Counted from the first letter of the stretch, positions 1-8,345 are shown. The stretch is DNA of 64,000 nt from Bacillus sp. SORGH_AS_0510 (GCF_030818775.1 NZ_JAUTAU010000001.1:2546001-2610000), one strand, 5' to 3'. Program-made: numbers and translations. The notes: generated from the sequence alone by a model not told the origin.

Positions 1-2
1 TC

Positions 3-458
3 CCACTGATTCAAAATGAAGTAGTAAATCACTATCAATGGATGACGTTATCAGAGTTTGGCGATATTTTAGCTATAGCAAATGCCTTGCCAGGTCCGAT
101 AGCAACAAAAATGGGCGGATATATAGGTTTTCAGCTTGGAGGCGTTCTAGGGGCAATTATTGCACTTATTGCAACGGTTCTACCTTCAGCACTCGCGGTC
201 ATTTTATTATTTAAATTTGTAAATCTGTTTAAAGGGTCACCGAAAGTAACATTAATGACAAGATCAGTACAGCCTATTATCGCGATCTTACTTGCCATAA
301 TGGCTTATCAGTTCTTTTTATCAGCCTTTGAAAAAAGCGGAATATTGCATTTAATTCTATTGGCTGGGGCTAGCTACGTTACGTTAATGAGGTTCAAGAT
401 TCACCCCTCCCTGGTAATTATTTGTGCATTGGTTTACGGTGGAGTCTTCCTTTCGTAG
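3..458 (+). CDS. Chromate transporter (ChrA family), 3' part, cut by window edge
   Basis: The reading frame is open from base 3, before the first internal ATG at 42, so the gene begins upstream of the window. About 151 residues are visible. The motif ALPGPIATKMGGYIGF matches the conserved PGP(I/V)A region of the short, half-size CHR family, and three or four hydrophobic helices follow. CHR proteins export chromate or related oxyanions across the membrane. Firmicutes often encode two half-length CHR proteins side by side; the partner, if present, lies left of the window. A GntR regulator gene starts 43 bases downstream. Family assignment is firm from the motif; the substrate is inferred. Confidence 0.85.
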   Translation, partial: PLIQNEVVNHYQWMTLSEFGDILAIANALPGPIATKMGGYIGFQLGGVLGAIIALIATVLPSALAVILLFKFVNLFKGSPKVTLMTRSVQPIIAILLAIMAYQFFLSAFEKSGILHLILLAGASYVTLMRFKIHPSLVIICALVYGGVFLS

Positions 459-501
459 GTTAATAGAATTAAAAATTTATTAAATTAAGCAGGTGAAATG
501 A

Positions 502-1203
502 ATGGACTTAAGATGGGAGGAAAATAATCTATTATCGATTCGTGAGCATGCCTATATATACTTAAAGGAAATGATCCTTGAGGGTGAATTAAAAGCAGGT
601 GATCGTCTAATAGAGAGAGAACTAGCAGGGAAACTCAATATCAGCCGTACACCAATAAGGGAAGCATTATTCCGGCTTGAGTCTCAAGGCTTTGTTAAAA
701 CAGTACCTAGAAAAGGAGTCGTCGTTTCGAATATTTCTGAACATGAGGTAATAGAGGTATTTACTATTCTGGCATCATTAGAAGTATTGGCTGTAAAAAT
801 GGCCGCGCAGCGAATGGACCCTGAAACTCAAAGCGAATTAGAACAAAAGATTAAAGAGCTCCGTGCATTAGAAAATCAAGCAGAAGAGGATTTTAATCTT
901 GAACATATTCAAATGAACCGGTTAATTAATAAAGCATCTAAAAGCCCTAAATTATTCGATATTCTATCTGGACTCATAGATTATATTCATATGGCAGCAA
1001 ATATGGGGTACGAAACTCCTGGCAGAAGAAAAGAATCACTAAGAGAACATATTAATATTATGAAAGCTTTACACGATAAAGAAGCAGAACTAGCAGAATA
1101 TTTAATGAGAATTCATATAGAAAACTCAAAAAAAGCATATATCACTTATATTAAAACTATTAAAGAAAAACTAAATAAAAAAGATAAAGTGAAAAGTACT
1201 TAA
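502..1203 (+). CDS. GntR-family transcriptional regulator, FadR/FCD subfamily
   Basis: A 233-residue DNA-binding regulator. Residues about 10-75 form the winged helix of GntR proteins, with the diagnostic stretch LNISRTPIREALFRLESQGF followed by a beta-wing (VPRKGVVVS). Residues about 90-215 are an all-helical FCD ligand-binding domain. ATG 502 has AGGTGAA just upstream. Such proteins are usually repressors released by a carboxylate or metabolite. The 2Fe-2S protein follows 35 bases later on the same strand and may be cotranscribed. The ligand cannot be read from the sequence. Confidence 0.9.
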   Translation: MDLRWEENNLLSIREHAYIYLKEMILEGELKAGDRLIERELAGKLNISRTPIREALFRLESQGFVKTVPRKGVVVSNISEHEVIEVFTILASLEVLAVKMAAQRMDPETQSELEQKIKELRALENQAEEDFNLEHIQMNRLINKASKSPKLFDILSGLIDYIHMAANMGYETPGRRKESLREHINIMKALHDKEAELAEYLMRIHIENSKKAYITYIKTIKEKLNKKDKVKST

Positions 1204-1238
1204 TTGAAAAGCTGAATAATAAAGGGAGGAAATAACAA

Positions 1239-1589
1239 ATGCCTAAAATTCATTTTGTAAACAGTAATAAAAAATTAGAGGTACCAGAGTATTCAAACAT
1301 TCTACGAATGTCACTGCGTTATGAGGGTGAATTGCCAAACCGGTGTGGGGGCGGTATTTGCGGAACTTGTGTATTTAAGGCTGAGGAAGGCGTTGAATTC
1401 CTTGATAATGTAAAGGTACAGGAACGAAGAAAATTAGGTGAAGAGTGGTTAGGAAATGGGTACCGTTTAGGTTGCCAAACTTTTGTAACAAATGGGGATA
1501 TTTCTATTTCTTGGGACGAAGAAATTACAAAGCAAGTAATCAAGAAAAAACCAGAAAAAATTCAAAAAGAAGTTACTCCTGTTAAATAA
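1239..1589 (+). CDS. 2Fe-2S plant-type ferredoxin-like protein
   Basis: A 116-residue protein with the beta-grasp ferredoxin cysteine pattern: Cys36, Cys41 and Cys44 (CGGGICGTC) plus Cys79 (YRLGCQ), which together would bind one [2Fe-2S] cluster. It would act as a soluble cytoplasmic electron carrier. The C-terminal 20 residues are lysine-rich. A strong AAGGGAGG site lies before ATG 1239. It follows a GntR regulator and precedes a 59-residue zinc-ribbon-like ORF; no obvious oxidoreductase partner lies in the window. Confidence 0.9.
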   Translation: MPKIHFVNSNKKLEVPEYSNILRMSLRYEGELPNRCGGGICGTCVFKAEEGVEFLDNVKVQERRKLGEEWLGNGYRLGCQTFVTNGDISISWDEEITKQVIKKKPEKIQKEVTPVK

Positions 1590-1636
1590 TTAACATAAAG
1601 TGATTACCATAAAAACTAAAATTTCGGGGTGAGATT

Positions 1637-1816
1637 ATGTGGGCTTGTAATAAACATATGAAAGAAATTTTAACCTTCTTAGAAGCTCCCCATATTAGTA
1701 AAGCGTCCTACCAAATTAAATGTTCATTTTGTGAAAATCGTGCAAATGTAAAAGTTTACTATACTCACCAGCCTTTACGAATACAAAACAATCAAAAGTT
1801 GCGTTCATTAGCCTAA
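1637..1816 (+). CDS. Small protein with zinc-ribbon-like cysteines (59 aa), unknown function
   Basis: The ORF starts at ATG 1637 behind GGGGTGAG and ends at TAA 1814. The product has Cys4 and a CxxC pair at Cys29/Cys32 (KCSFCENRA), resembling a minimal zinc ribbon, with a basic C-terminus. It lies 47 bases after the 2Fe-2S protein and just before a strong terminator, so it probably closes that transcription unit. I do not recognise the family. Support comes from the ribosome binding site, the position and the cysteine pattern. Confidence 0.6.
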   Translation: MWACNKHMKEILTFLEAPHISKASYQIKCSFCENRANVKVYYTHQPLRIQNNQKLRSLA

Positions 1817-1843
1817 TTTGTCATTTATCTATGTTTGTCCACT

Positions 1844-1895
1844 AAATAAATCCACAAACCTTCCAAGCCTACTGGAAGATTTGTGGATTTATTTT
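1844..1895 (+). terminator. Intrinsic terminator after the 2Fe-2S / small-protein unit
   Basis: A 15-bp perfect inverted repeat (AAATAAATCCACAAA / its complement) with an inner TTCCA/TGGAA pairing, followed by ATTTTTAT. Confidence 0.85.
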
Positions 1896-2051
1896 TATAT
1901 CCTCCAAGAGAAATGAATTCCTGTTTCCCCGAATTTTGTAAAAACCCTCAGACTTTTTTCGTGTTTTTAAGAATAAAATCGCTAAATTTCTCTTTTGGAT
2001 GTATAATAAGGACTTGCAAAATTCTCTTTAATTAAAGGAGGGTATAATCTA

Positions 2052-2432
2052 ATGGAATGGACGTTAACTGGGTTATTTGTGGTTTCCCTTTTACTGTTAA
2101 TTTTTTCTATTTTAAAAACTAATCATGCTGCAAATGTAGAGAAAAAGCAAATTGATTTAGCTCATATCTCAACGATGAAGGAAATCAATGCTCTTCAAGA
2201 GTCAATTCGTAACATGGAACTTGACATGGAAGTGGTAATGAAGGAAACAGGTGTACAACTCTCAACTGAAGAAATAGTATTTACGCGTGAAGTACTAGAT
2301 TTATATAAACGTAACTATTCAATCGAGAGCATTGCAGAAATGAAACAAGTAAATGAAAATGAAATTAAGCAACTGCTTGTACCTTATCAACACTTAAAGG
2401 ATGAAGGGAGAAAAGTTGCCAATGAGAATTAA
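2052..2432 (+). CDS. Small membrane-anchored coiled-coil protein, unknown function
   Basis: A 126-residue protein with one N-terminal transmembrane helix (about residues 4-20), a polar heptad-like helical region (about 28-70) and a C-terminal stretch (about 85-118: NYSIESIAEMKQVNENEIKQLL) that looks like a degenerate helix-turn-helix. AAAGGAGGG precedes ATG 2052. Its last 11 bases overlap the next gene, so the two are translationally coupled. Probably cytoplasm-facing with a membrane anchor. I do not recognise the family. Confidence 0.75.
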   Translation: MEWTLTGLFVVSLLLLIFSILKTNHAANVEKKQIDLAHISTMKEINALQESIRNMELDMEVVMKETGVQLSTEEIVFTREVLDLYKRNYSIESIAEMKQVNENEIKQLLVPYQHLKDEGRKVANEN

Positions 2433-2868
2433 CTTATTAAGCAGCTTTGCAGCAGGGGTGCTACTCACAACAAGTATTTGTAGTGTTGTATATCTAACAG
2501 ATGATAATTCGACAAAAAAAGAAGATAACCACAAAACAATAACCGTTCAAACATCTGTAAAAGAGATGGAACAGAAACTTGTCGCTAAAGGCTACGTAGT
2601 TCAAAAGAAGGCGGATTATGAGAAAAGTTTAAAAGCTGCAAATGAAAAGACTGCCAAGACGGTAACTAAAGTGACTATTAATGTAACTGAGGGAATGACA
2701 AGTATAGATGTTGGAAATATACTTGTTCCATCAGGAATCGTTTCAAATGCATTCGAGTTTTCAAAAACTATAGAGCAAAGAGGATTATCGAATAAATTAC
2801 GGCCAGGGACATATGTAGTGGATACTGAAATGTCATTTGACCAAGTGGTTGCAACTATTTTCAAGTAA
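2422..2868 (+). CDS. Short MltG/YceG-like protein (LysM-like subdomain only)
   Basis: A 148-residue protein with an N-terminal signal or anchor segment (about 4-26), a charged linker and a C-terminal region (about 85-148) with VTEGMTSIDVGNILVPSGIV and LRPGTYVVDTEMS, typical of the N-terminal YceG subdomain of endolytic transglycosylase MltG. The catalytic glutamate-bearing remainder of MltG is absent, so it probably binds rather than cleaves glycans. ATG 2422 is preferred over ATG 2401 because AAGGGAG at 2404 lies at usable distance from it. Bacillus genomes carry such short MltG-like proteins. Confidence 0.75.
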   Translation: MRINLLSSFAAGVLLTTSICSVVYLTDDNSTKKEDNHKTITVQTSVKEMEQKLVAKGYVVQKKADYEKSLKAANEKTAKTVTKVTINVTEGMTSIDVGNILVPSGIVSNAFEFSKTIEQRGLSNKLRPGTYVVDTEMSFDQVVATIFK

Positions 2869-2889
2869 ATCAAAATATCAATTGATAAA

Positions 2890-2920
2890 GTGTTAGGTAT
2901 AAAAACCTAGTACTTTTTTT
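2890..2920 (+). terminator. Intrinsic terminator after the MltG-like gene
   Basis: A 9-bp stem GTGTTAGGT / ACCTAGTAC with two G-U pairs, followed by eight T. The remaining bases to 3125 show no gene I can support. Confidence 0.7.
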
Positions 2921-3125
2921 TATAAAAAATATTTCTAACCTTGTTTAAAAAAAGATAAAATTTAACAGTGACAATATCAGTGTGATTTCGTTTACATTTC
3001 GCAAATTGTGACTTATTATTTATTTATAGTGTAATGATTATGTTAAAGTATTTTTTAAAGTATGAGCCACCAAAGCTTTTCATCTTCATTCTTTATAAAT
3101 CTGTAGTTAAAGAGGAAGTAGGAAT

Positions 3126-3689
3126 ATGAATAATAAACGAAAAAAATATAATTTTATTCAGCGCTTAGGCCGAGCGTTTAAATATAATTTTATTAAATTG
3201 CTTCGGTCTCCAGGTGGAGCTCGTAAGGTTTCCCTTGGATTTGCCATTGGCTTTGGAATGGAAATGGTGGTTCTCTCCTCAGCTTCTCTTATCTATATTT
3301 TATTTTTACCTATTGTCCGTATTGCGAGAGGTTCATTACCCGCTGCAATAATTGGCAACGTTATTGGGAAGTTAACTTTCTTACCCGTTCTTTTATTACC
3401 ATTTGCAAAAAAAATTGGTAAGCTCATTTTTCCAATGCGGGTTAAATTAGGACATAATGCACCATTTTCTTTTAAAGGTTTAGTTCATGGGGATTTTCAG
3501 GGTGTTGTAAGTTTTATCCATGGAGGAGTCCACGTATTAATTGGAATGACCATTTTTGGTATTGTTCTTGGGGTAGCCTCATATTTTATCGTTCATTATT
3601 TCTACGAAAAAGAGAAAACGAAACGATTAAACCGAATCCTAAATAAACAAGCACTTCGAAAAAATAATCTTGAAAATAATTATATTTAA
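3126..3689 (+). CDS. DUF2062 domain-containing membrane protein
   Basis: A 187-residue protein with a basic N-terminus (RLGRAFKYNFIKLLRSPGGARKVSLGFAIG) and hydrophobic segments at about 40-62, 68-95 and 135-158. The SPGGARKVSLGFAIGFGMEM motif is characteristic of DUF2062 proteins, small inner-membrane proteins of unknown function. GAGGAAGTAGG precedes ATG 3126. It is followed by a bidirectional terminator and a convergent SET-domain gene. Confidence 0.85.
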   Translation: MNNKRKKYNFIQRLGRAFKYNFIKLLRSPGGARKVSLGFAIGFGMEMVVLSSASLIYILFLPIVRIARGSLPAAIIGNVIGKLTFLPVLLLPFAKKIGKLIFPMRVKLGHNAPFSFKGLVHGDFQGVVSFIHGGVHVLIGMTIFGIVLGVASYFIVHYFYEKEKTKRLNRILNKQALRKNNLENNYI

Positions 3690-3694
3690 ACAAG

Positions 3695-3725
3695 AAAACC
3701 ATCCGCTAGGGAGATGGTTTTTTTA
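3695..3725 (+). terminator. Terminator between DUF2062 and SET genes (probably bidirectional)
   Basis: AAAACCATC / GATGGTTTT stem with a T-run on the plus strand and TTTTCTTG on the minus strand; it can serve both convergent genes. Confidence 0.8.
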
Positions 3726-3733
3726 ATTTCATT

Positions 3734-4093
3734 TTATAGTACGTCAAACCAAATTTCTGTTTGATCCTCTGGGTCTCCATTGTAATTTACCATGATCTCT
3801 TCACCAGCTTTAATATCTTTATAGGCAACAAAATCAATTGTTTTATTTTTTTTGCGAAGTTTATATAAGGCATTAGGTGTATACGAGTGGTTAAATAAAG
3901 AACCATAACCTAATGCTACCGCACATTCTTCTCCCCACCAAAAGACGTAATCCATCAAAATCGTTTTCTTTAAGTGTTTGTATTCGCTCTTAGGTGAAAT
4001 AATGACTGGAGCAACATGAATAAGTTCACCCTTTGAAATATCACGAGTTGCAAATATTCCTCTACCGTATTTACATTTCTTCACTTCAAACAT
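3734..4093 (-). CDS. SET-domain protein (119 aa)
   Basis: A compact SET domain spanning almost the whole protein: the N-terminal KCKYGRGIFATRDISKGELI, the central GYGSLFNHSYTPNA (the NH(S/C)xxPN cofactor-binding motif) and the C-terminal DIKAGEEIMVNYNGD with its catalytic-type tyrosine. SET proteins transfer methyl groups from SAM to protein lysines. Stand-alone bacterial SET proteins of this size exist in Bacillus but their targets are unknown. No substrate-binding or post-SET zinc region is visible. Confidence 0.85.
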   Translation of the reverse strand: MFEVKKCKYGRGIFATRDISKGELIHVAPVIISPKSEYKHLKKTILMDYVFWWGEECAVALGYGSLFNHSYTPNALYKLRKKNKTIDFVAYKDIKAGEEIMVNYNGDPEDQTEIWFDVL

Positions 4094-4259
4094 TTACACT
4101 CACCACCATTTATCTAACTCATTATGAATAAGAACATGTCATAATTTTTTATTAATTTATGCTTACTGCGTTCAATTTGTTTGGGTCGATTTGTTGTTTA
4201 CAATGAAAAAAGCCGTTTTCTCGATAGTGAACTGACCCAAGAAAGTTAGACAAATATAG

Positions 4260-5069
4260 TTAAGCGGCTTCCAAGACCTGAGTTCGGTATTCTACCGGGC
4301 TTAGGTCTTTTAAATTTACCTTCATACGTTTGTGATTATAATACTCGATATATTGCTTTAATTCTTCTTCGAAGTGTTCCATACTATCAAATTCTTGTAA
4401 ATAGAGTAATTCCGATTTTAACACGCCAAAGAAACTCTCCATTGAAGCATTATCAAGACAATTTCCCTTGCGGGACATACTTTGCTTGATGCCATGTGTT
4501 TGGAGTGTTTTCTGATATTGTTTCATCTGATAATGCCAGCCCTGATCAGAATGTAAAATTACTTCATTTCCCGGCTGAAGATGTGTTAATGCTTGATCCA
4601 ACATATCTGAAACAAGTTTATATACAGGTCGATTCATGAGGGTATAGGCGATTATTTCACCATTACATAAATCCATCACAGGAGATAAAAAGCGTTTTTC
4701 TCCAAACAAATGGAACTCGGTCACATCCGTTACCCATTTCTCATTCATCTTCTCTGCCTTGAAATCACGCATCAATAAATTAGGCGCAATACGACCTTTT
4801 TGTCCCTTATAAGAACGGTATTTTTTCATACGTACCATACATTTTATGCCCATATCATTCATTAATCGGTTAACTGTCTTTGGATCGTGATGGAAACCAT
4901 ATTTCTTCAGTTCTTTTGTGATGCGACGATAACCATAACGCCCTTTATGTTCGTGATAAATCTTTTGAATTGCCTCCTTTACCTCTGCATATTTATCTTT
5001 GCAATTTAATCGTTTTTCCCAGTAATAATAAGTGCTTCGTGGAATGCGTGCGACTTTAGCCAATTCCAC
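4260..5069 (-). CDS. IS3-family transposase OrfB (DDE integrase domain)
   Basis: A 269-residue ORF counted from GTG 5069; it is more likely translated as the C-terminal part of an OrfAB fusion. It starts with an HTH_21-like segment ([23 protein letters not shown]) and continues into an rve/DDE core: WVTDVTEF (first Asp), HSDQGWHY (second Asp) and [18 protein letters not shown] (Glu). All three acidic residues are present. The frame stays open upstream of 5069 through the orfA stop, reading in from the heptamer at 5156-5162. Confidence 0.93.
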   Translation of the reverse strand: MELAKVARIPRSTYYYWEKRLNCKDKYAEVKEAIQKIYHEHKGRYGYRRITKELKKYGFHHDPKTVNRLMNDMGIKCMVRMKKYRSYKGQKGRIAPNLLMRDFKAEKMNEKWVTDVTEFHLFGEKRFLSPVMDLCNGEIIAYTLMNRPVYKLVSDMLDQALTHLQPGNEVILHSDQGWHYQMKQYQKTLQTHGIKQSMSRKGNCLDNASMESFFGVLKSELLYLQEFDSMEHFEEELKQYIEYYNHKRMKVNLKDLSPVEYRTQVLEAA

Positions 5070-5098
5070 GACATCGTAGATGTCCTTTAGTTCAAAAA

Positions 5099-5617
5099 TT
5101 ACTTGCGCTTTGATTTTATTTGTAATTTTTCTTGCATTTGAACTAAAGCATTCAACTTTTTTAAGTATGCATTCTCCATTTCGAGTTGTTTAATGCGTGC
5201 TTCAAGTGCATCTACAGATCCATCAGCTGGTATTGATTCTGTTGTTTTTTTCGCTTTTTTATTCATGGATGGACGCCCCTTTTTCTTTGATATGAGGGCA
5301 TCAAATCCACCTGTTTCAGCTTGATTTCGCCATTTTCTAATTAATCTTGAAGAGGAGATATTGAAAATCGCAGCTGCATCAATTGAGGACGTACCCGTTT
5401 CGTTCATATAGTTAAGTACATCCATTTTAAACTCTGCAGAATAGCTTGTATATGATTTTAGAAAGGCTTCTACACCATGTTGCTCATATAAACGAATCCA
5501 AGAAGTTAATTCGGCTACGCTCACATTTTCATCTCGAGCGATTTCTTTAACACTTTCCTGCCCTTTTATATAACGTAAGGAGATACGTATTTTTTCATCT
5601 TTTGTAAATTTAGTCAT
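5099..5617 (-). CDS. IS3-family transposase OrfA (helix-turn-helix protein)
   Basis: A 172-residue protein with two N-terminal helix-turn-helix units (about 5-50 and 60-105; [21 protein letters not shown] and [20 protein letters not shown]) and a leucine-zipper-like coiled coil (about 135-160). It matches the usual IS150 OrfA size. OrfA binds the terminal repeats and, after -1 frameshifting within its 3' end, is extended into the OrfAB transposase of about 452 residues. Confidence 0.93.
   Translation of the reverse strand: MTKFTKDEKIRISLRYIKGQESVKEIARDENVSVAELTSWIRLYEQHGVEAFLKSYTSYSAEFKMDVLNYMNETGTSSIDAAAIFNISSSRLIRKWRNQAETGGFDALISKKKGRPSMNKKAKKTTESIPADGSVDALEARIKQLEMENAYLKKLNALVQMQEKLQIKSKRK
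5156..5162 (-). other. Programmed -1 frameshift heptamer A-AAA-AAG
   Basis: The minus strand reads A AAA AAG in the orfA frame (codons AAA at 5161 and AAG at 5158). Slipping by -1 opens a stop-free path (GTT GAA TGC...) straight into orfB. The same heptamer drives OrfAB synthesis in IS150. Confidence 0.8.
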
Positions 5618-5688
5618 AAAAAATACCCCGTAAAAGAGAGATTAGTGTCTAACTTTTACGGGGCAGTTCATAGAGAAGACGGCTTTTC

Positions 5689-6840
5689 TTAAAAAAAACC
5701 CATGAATTTCAAAACTAAATACTGAGCTAAGGATAAAAATGCTAAAAAAGAGAAATTATATATGCTAAATTTTATTAAGTATTTCTTACTTTCATGGGGG
5801 TTTTCTTGGATATACAATTTATAGGAAATAACGCTTGCTAAGGATGCGATAACCGTTCCTAATCCACCTATATTTACACCTTGGAGTAAAGGTTTCCAGT
5901 CTGTAGTAAACTGTGCTAGTAGGATGGATGCAGGTACATTGCTGATAAACTGGCTTAATAGAATCGAACTAAAATACACTGAAGAAGTGTTTTTCAGACT
6001 GGCACTTGCAAAGCTTTGAACAGTAATTGAATTTGAAATATTCCCGATAAAAATAAAAAAGCAGACAAATGTAATTAAAAGCAGATAATCTATTTTTAGT
6101 AGAAGATTAGCACTTAAAATAACTGTTGCACCAAGTGTGATGATAAAAGCTAATGGATAATTGATTAAACCAAAAATGGAAGCAATAATGATGGCTAACA
6201 CCACTACCCAAACGATTGTCTTTTTTCGGTTCCCATAACTAACAGTATTTAAATCCACTTTTACTTGATTTGATTGAAGTCTTTGAATCAGAAAATAGAG
6301 AATCACCACACCGATAACGGTTATCATAAAAATCGTCAAGAAAAATGGCAGAGCTGTCAAACCGTAATATGAATAAATGAACAAATTTTGTGGATTACCC
6401 ATCGGAGTTAGGCTGCTTCCAATATTAGCTGCTATGGTTTGAAGAATAATGGTTTCCATCATGTTTATTTTTGTCATTTTACTAATTACTAGGGTTAAAG
6501 GAACAAAAGTAAGTAATGCTACATCGTTTGTCACAAACATTGAGCTAAAAAAGCATAATAGTGTTAGTATGGCAGAAACATTCTTACTATTCTTTGTTTT
6601 ATTTAATATTGTGATTGCAAATTTGTCTAAAACCTTTAATTCTTCCAATGCCTTTATTGCAAGCATCAAATTAAATAAACTCACCAAAACATTAAAATTA
6701 ATATATTCTAGTTTTGGTGGATGGATGAAACAGCTGCAAGCTGCTAAGAACAACGAAATAGTAAAAACTAAGTCCTTTTTTAAGAAACCAAATTTTAATT
6801 GAATTCTTTTTTTCTGCTGAATGATAACAGATTCCTTCAC
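5689..6840 (-). CDS. ArsB/NhaD-superfamily anion transporter (SLC13/CitM-like)
   Basis: A 383-residue integral membrane protein with about ten hydrophobic segments. Two conserved half-repeats carry SSMFVTNDVALLTFVPL and NIGSSLTPMGNPQNLF, matching the TND and GNPQN signatures of the ion-transporter superfamily that includes ArsB, NhaD and SLC13 transporters. It probably moves an oxyanion or carboxylate in exchange for cation movement. The substrate is not readable. Its terminator has been split by the insertion sequence immediately downstream. Confidence 0.8.
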   Translation of the reverse strand: MKESVIIQQKKRIQLKFGFLKKDLVFTISLFLAACSCFIHPPKLEYINFNVLVSLFNLMLAIKALEELKVLDKFAITILNKTKNSKNVSAILTLLCFFSSMFVTNDVALLTFVPLTLVISKMTKINMMETIILQTIAANIGSSLTPMGNPQNLFIYSYYGLTALPFFLTIFMITVIGVVILYFLIQRLQSNQVKVDLNTVSYGNRKKTIVWVVVLAIIIASIFGLINYPLAFIITLGATVILSANLLLKIDYLLLITFVCFFIFIGNISNSITVQSFASASLKNTSSVYFSSILLSQFISNVPASILLAQFTTDWKPLLQGVNIGGLGTVIASLASVISYKLYIQENPHESKKYLIKFSIYNFSFLAFLSLAQYLVLKFMGFF

Positions 6841-6905
6841 GATACACCACCGATTAATAATCTTGTTTGGATAGTAAACTAGAAAGCTAGTATTTTTAAT
6901 ATTTT

Positions 6906-7077
6906 GGCTCTGTTAAATTGTCTGTTGATTTCCGCTCCAGGCACTTCGCTTTCCGTGGGTGTTTCGCCGAGCCTCCTCGGCGAAACGCTCCCCTGAACCA
7001 TATCTCCCACAGGAGTCTTCGTGCCTTCCTCTCCAATCAACAGGGTGTATAAATCAACAATGTTCTTTAACACAGCC
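6906..7077 (+). repeat. MITE-like element, copy 1 (short form, 172 bp)
   Basis: Ends are GGCTCTGTTAAA and TTTAACACAGCC (inverted). The 8-bp direct repeat AATATTTT flanks it exactly (6898-6905 and 7078-7085). Internally it has TGTTGATTTCCGCTCCAGGC and the palindromic GGCGAAACGC-type segments shared with the copies near 26, 37, 50 and 59 kb. It lacks the internal block of about 60-70 bp found in the long copies. It lies upstream of the anion-transporter gene. Confidence 0.9.
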
Positions 7078-7148
7078 AATATTTTAAAAGACCAAAGACT
7101 ACATTAATTACAAAAACCATCATTGTCAATATGATTTAGTTGGAATGT

Positions 7149-7182
7149 AGAAAAAGCCACTTTCATTAAGAAAACGGCTTTA
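7149..7182 (-). terminator. Terminator of the DUF3231 gene
   Basis: On the minus strand AAAGCCGTTTTC / GAAAGTGGCTTT (one mismatch, one G-U) is followed by TTTTCT. Confidence 0.65.
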
Positions 7183-7188
7183 CAAGAA

Positions 7189-8229
7189 TTACACCAAATT
7201 TTCTCGATCTGCAGCTTTTGGAGGTTGTTCCATCCACCCATTCTCAATCAGGATATTGGCACCATCGTCGACAAAAAGAAAAATATTCTTCAAAGAGCGT
7301 GTATAAAGTATACCTATATCCCTTCGTCCATTTACGGCTAATGAATTTCCAAAGGCTCTCATTTTCATCGAAAACATATCTACTTTGTGAAAAAGCATAA
7401 GCTTATCTGAAAACGGTGGAATTTTCGATTCTGTTACTAAATGATCTAAAAGGGATGGGGAGGGTAGGTTTTCTTTATGCAATTTTTCTTTATAGCGTAA
7501 CACAGATTTATCCGTCATATCGGTGCCGCGAATAAACAATTGTTTGACTTTTTCATTCCTCACTACTTGACTAAAGCCAAGAATTAAGGCTTTACTTGTC
7601 ACATTATTTTCAATGTTATCATATAGGTGTGTCACTTCTAGCGCATGAAGAGGCCGCACATCTCCCAAAAACCCCTTTAAAAAGTTTTGATCTTTAACAA
7701 AATCCACTTTTTCAGGAACAGGAAGAATCGGTGGTTTAATAATCATTCCTTTTACCATTAAAACATCATTGATCTGATTGATAAGGACAATTGTGCATGT
7801 ATTGCAATAAATAAAAAGTTCTTTGACGTCCTTTCGCATAACTAATGGAATGGCCACTGCATAAATACTAAGTCCTGCCTTTGCAGCATACTTCAAATAA
7901 TGGACAAAAAACTCTTCTTCGAATAGCCTTGGAGCATTCAAATTTACGTCATCTTCTGTAAACCCTTTAGGAATGGGAAAGTTATCTTTTTTAAGGATTT
8001 CTTCGATTCTTTTCATAAAATCTTGAGTTAATAAGAAACCATTTTCCACCAGTGTTTTTATTTCCTCATCCTTAACGTGTTGAAGAAAGTAATGTAGAAT
8101 TTTATTCGACATACTGTTACCAACATAGGTGGCCCAAAGCTTTGCCATTTCAACTGCGGTTAATTTTTCATCAGTCTGTGTTTGTTCTGGACGTAAGTTG
8201 ATTGGTTGAATGGGTATATTCATTTCCAT
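7189..8229 (-). CDS. DUF3231 family protein (two ferritin-like helical repeats)
   Basis: A 346-residue soluble, mostly helical protein. Two tandem halves of about 165 residues each begin with similar segments (LTAVEMAKLWATYVGNSMSN near residue 24; VRPLHALEVTHLYDNIENNV near 196), the duplicated layout of DUF3231, a Bacillales family with a ferritin-like fold. Conserved H/E residues suggest possible metal binding, but no function is established. A GGGGAC-type site precedes the ATG at 8229. It is followed by its own terminator on the minus strand. Confidence 0.85.
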   Translation of the reverse strand: MEMNIPIQPINLRPEQTQTDEKLTAVEMAKLWATYVGNSMSNKILHYFLQHVKDEEIKTLVENGFLLTQDFMKRIEEILKKDNFPIPKGFTEDDVNLNAPRLFEEEFFVHYLKYAAKAGLSIYAVAIPLVMRKDVKELFIYCNTCTIVLINQINDVLMVKGMIIKPPILPVPEKVDFVKDQNFLKGFLGDVRPLHALEVTHLYDNIENNVTSKALILGFSQVVRNEKVKQLFIRGTDMTDKSVLRYKEKLHKENLPSPSLLDHLVTESKIPPFSDKLMLFHKVDMFSMKMRAFGNSLAVNGRRDIGILYTRSLKNIFLFVDDGANILIENGWMEQPPKAADRENLV

Positions 8230-8306
8230 CTAATAGTCCCCTTAGTTCGTTTTTTCTTAGTTTTTTCTAACTATTGAAACTTATGCGACATAAAATTTAT
8301 TCACAT

Positions 8307-8331
8307 GAAAAGGCTGCCATAATGGCAGCCT
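8307..8331 (-). terminator. Terminator of the SASP gene
   Basis: Perfect AGGCTGCCAT / ATGGCAGCCT stem followed by TTTT on the minus strand. Confidence 0.85.
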
Positions 8332-8345
8332 CTTAAAATCACAAG

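Larger units (their letters stand above)
4228..5670 (-). mobile_element. IS3-family (IS150-type) insertion sequence, complete, 1443 bp
   Basis: The ends are inverted repeats: TGAACTGACCC plus AAAGTTAGACA on the left and TGAACTGCCCC plus AAAAGTTAGACA on the right (complement). A 3-bp TAG direct repeat flanks the element at 4225-4227 and 5671-5673, as expected for IS150-like members. It carries orfA (5099-5617) and orfB (4260-5069) in -1 relation with a slippery heptamer. Both reading frames are intact, so it may be active. No second copy lies in this window. Confidence 0.93.
4205..5690 (-). terminator. Terminator of the anion-transporter gene, split by the insertion sequence
   Basis: Removing the element and one TAG copy rejoins AAGCCGTCTTCTC (5673-5685, minus strand) with GAGAAAACGGCTT (4211-4223) around a 4-base loop, followed by a T-run at 4205-4210 on the minus strand. 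This is a classical rho-independent terminator directly after the stop codon at 5689. The insertion now separates the two arms by 1.4 kb. Confidence 0.75.

Noticed and set aside
6879..7079. ORF of 66 codons across MITE copy 1 on the minus strand, with related frames in the other copies (for example 37238-37435 and 50248-50478)
   Set aside because: No ribosome binding sites; frames break differently in each copy; the coding appearance follows from GC-rich palindromes in the repeat.
7218..7400. ORFs antisense to the DUF3231, ftsZ, TRAP permease and other long genes
   Set aside because: Shadows of well-supported genes on the other strand without ribosome binding sites.
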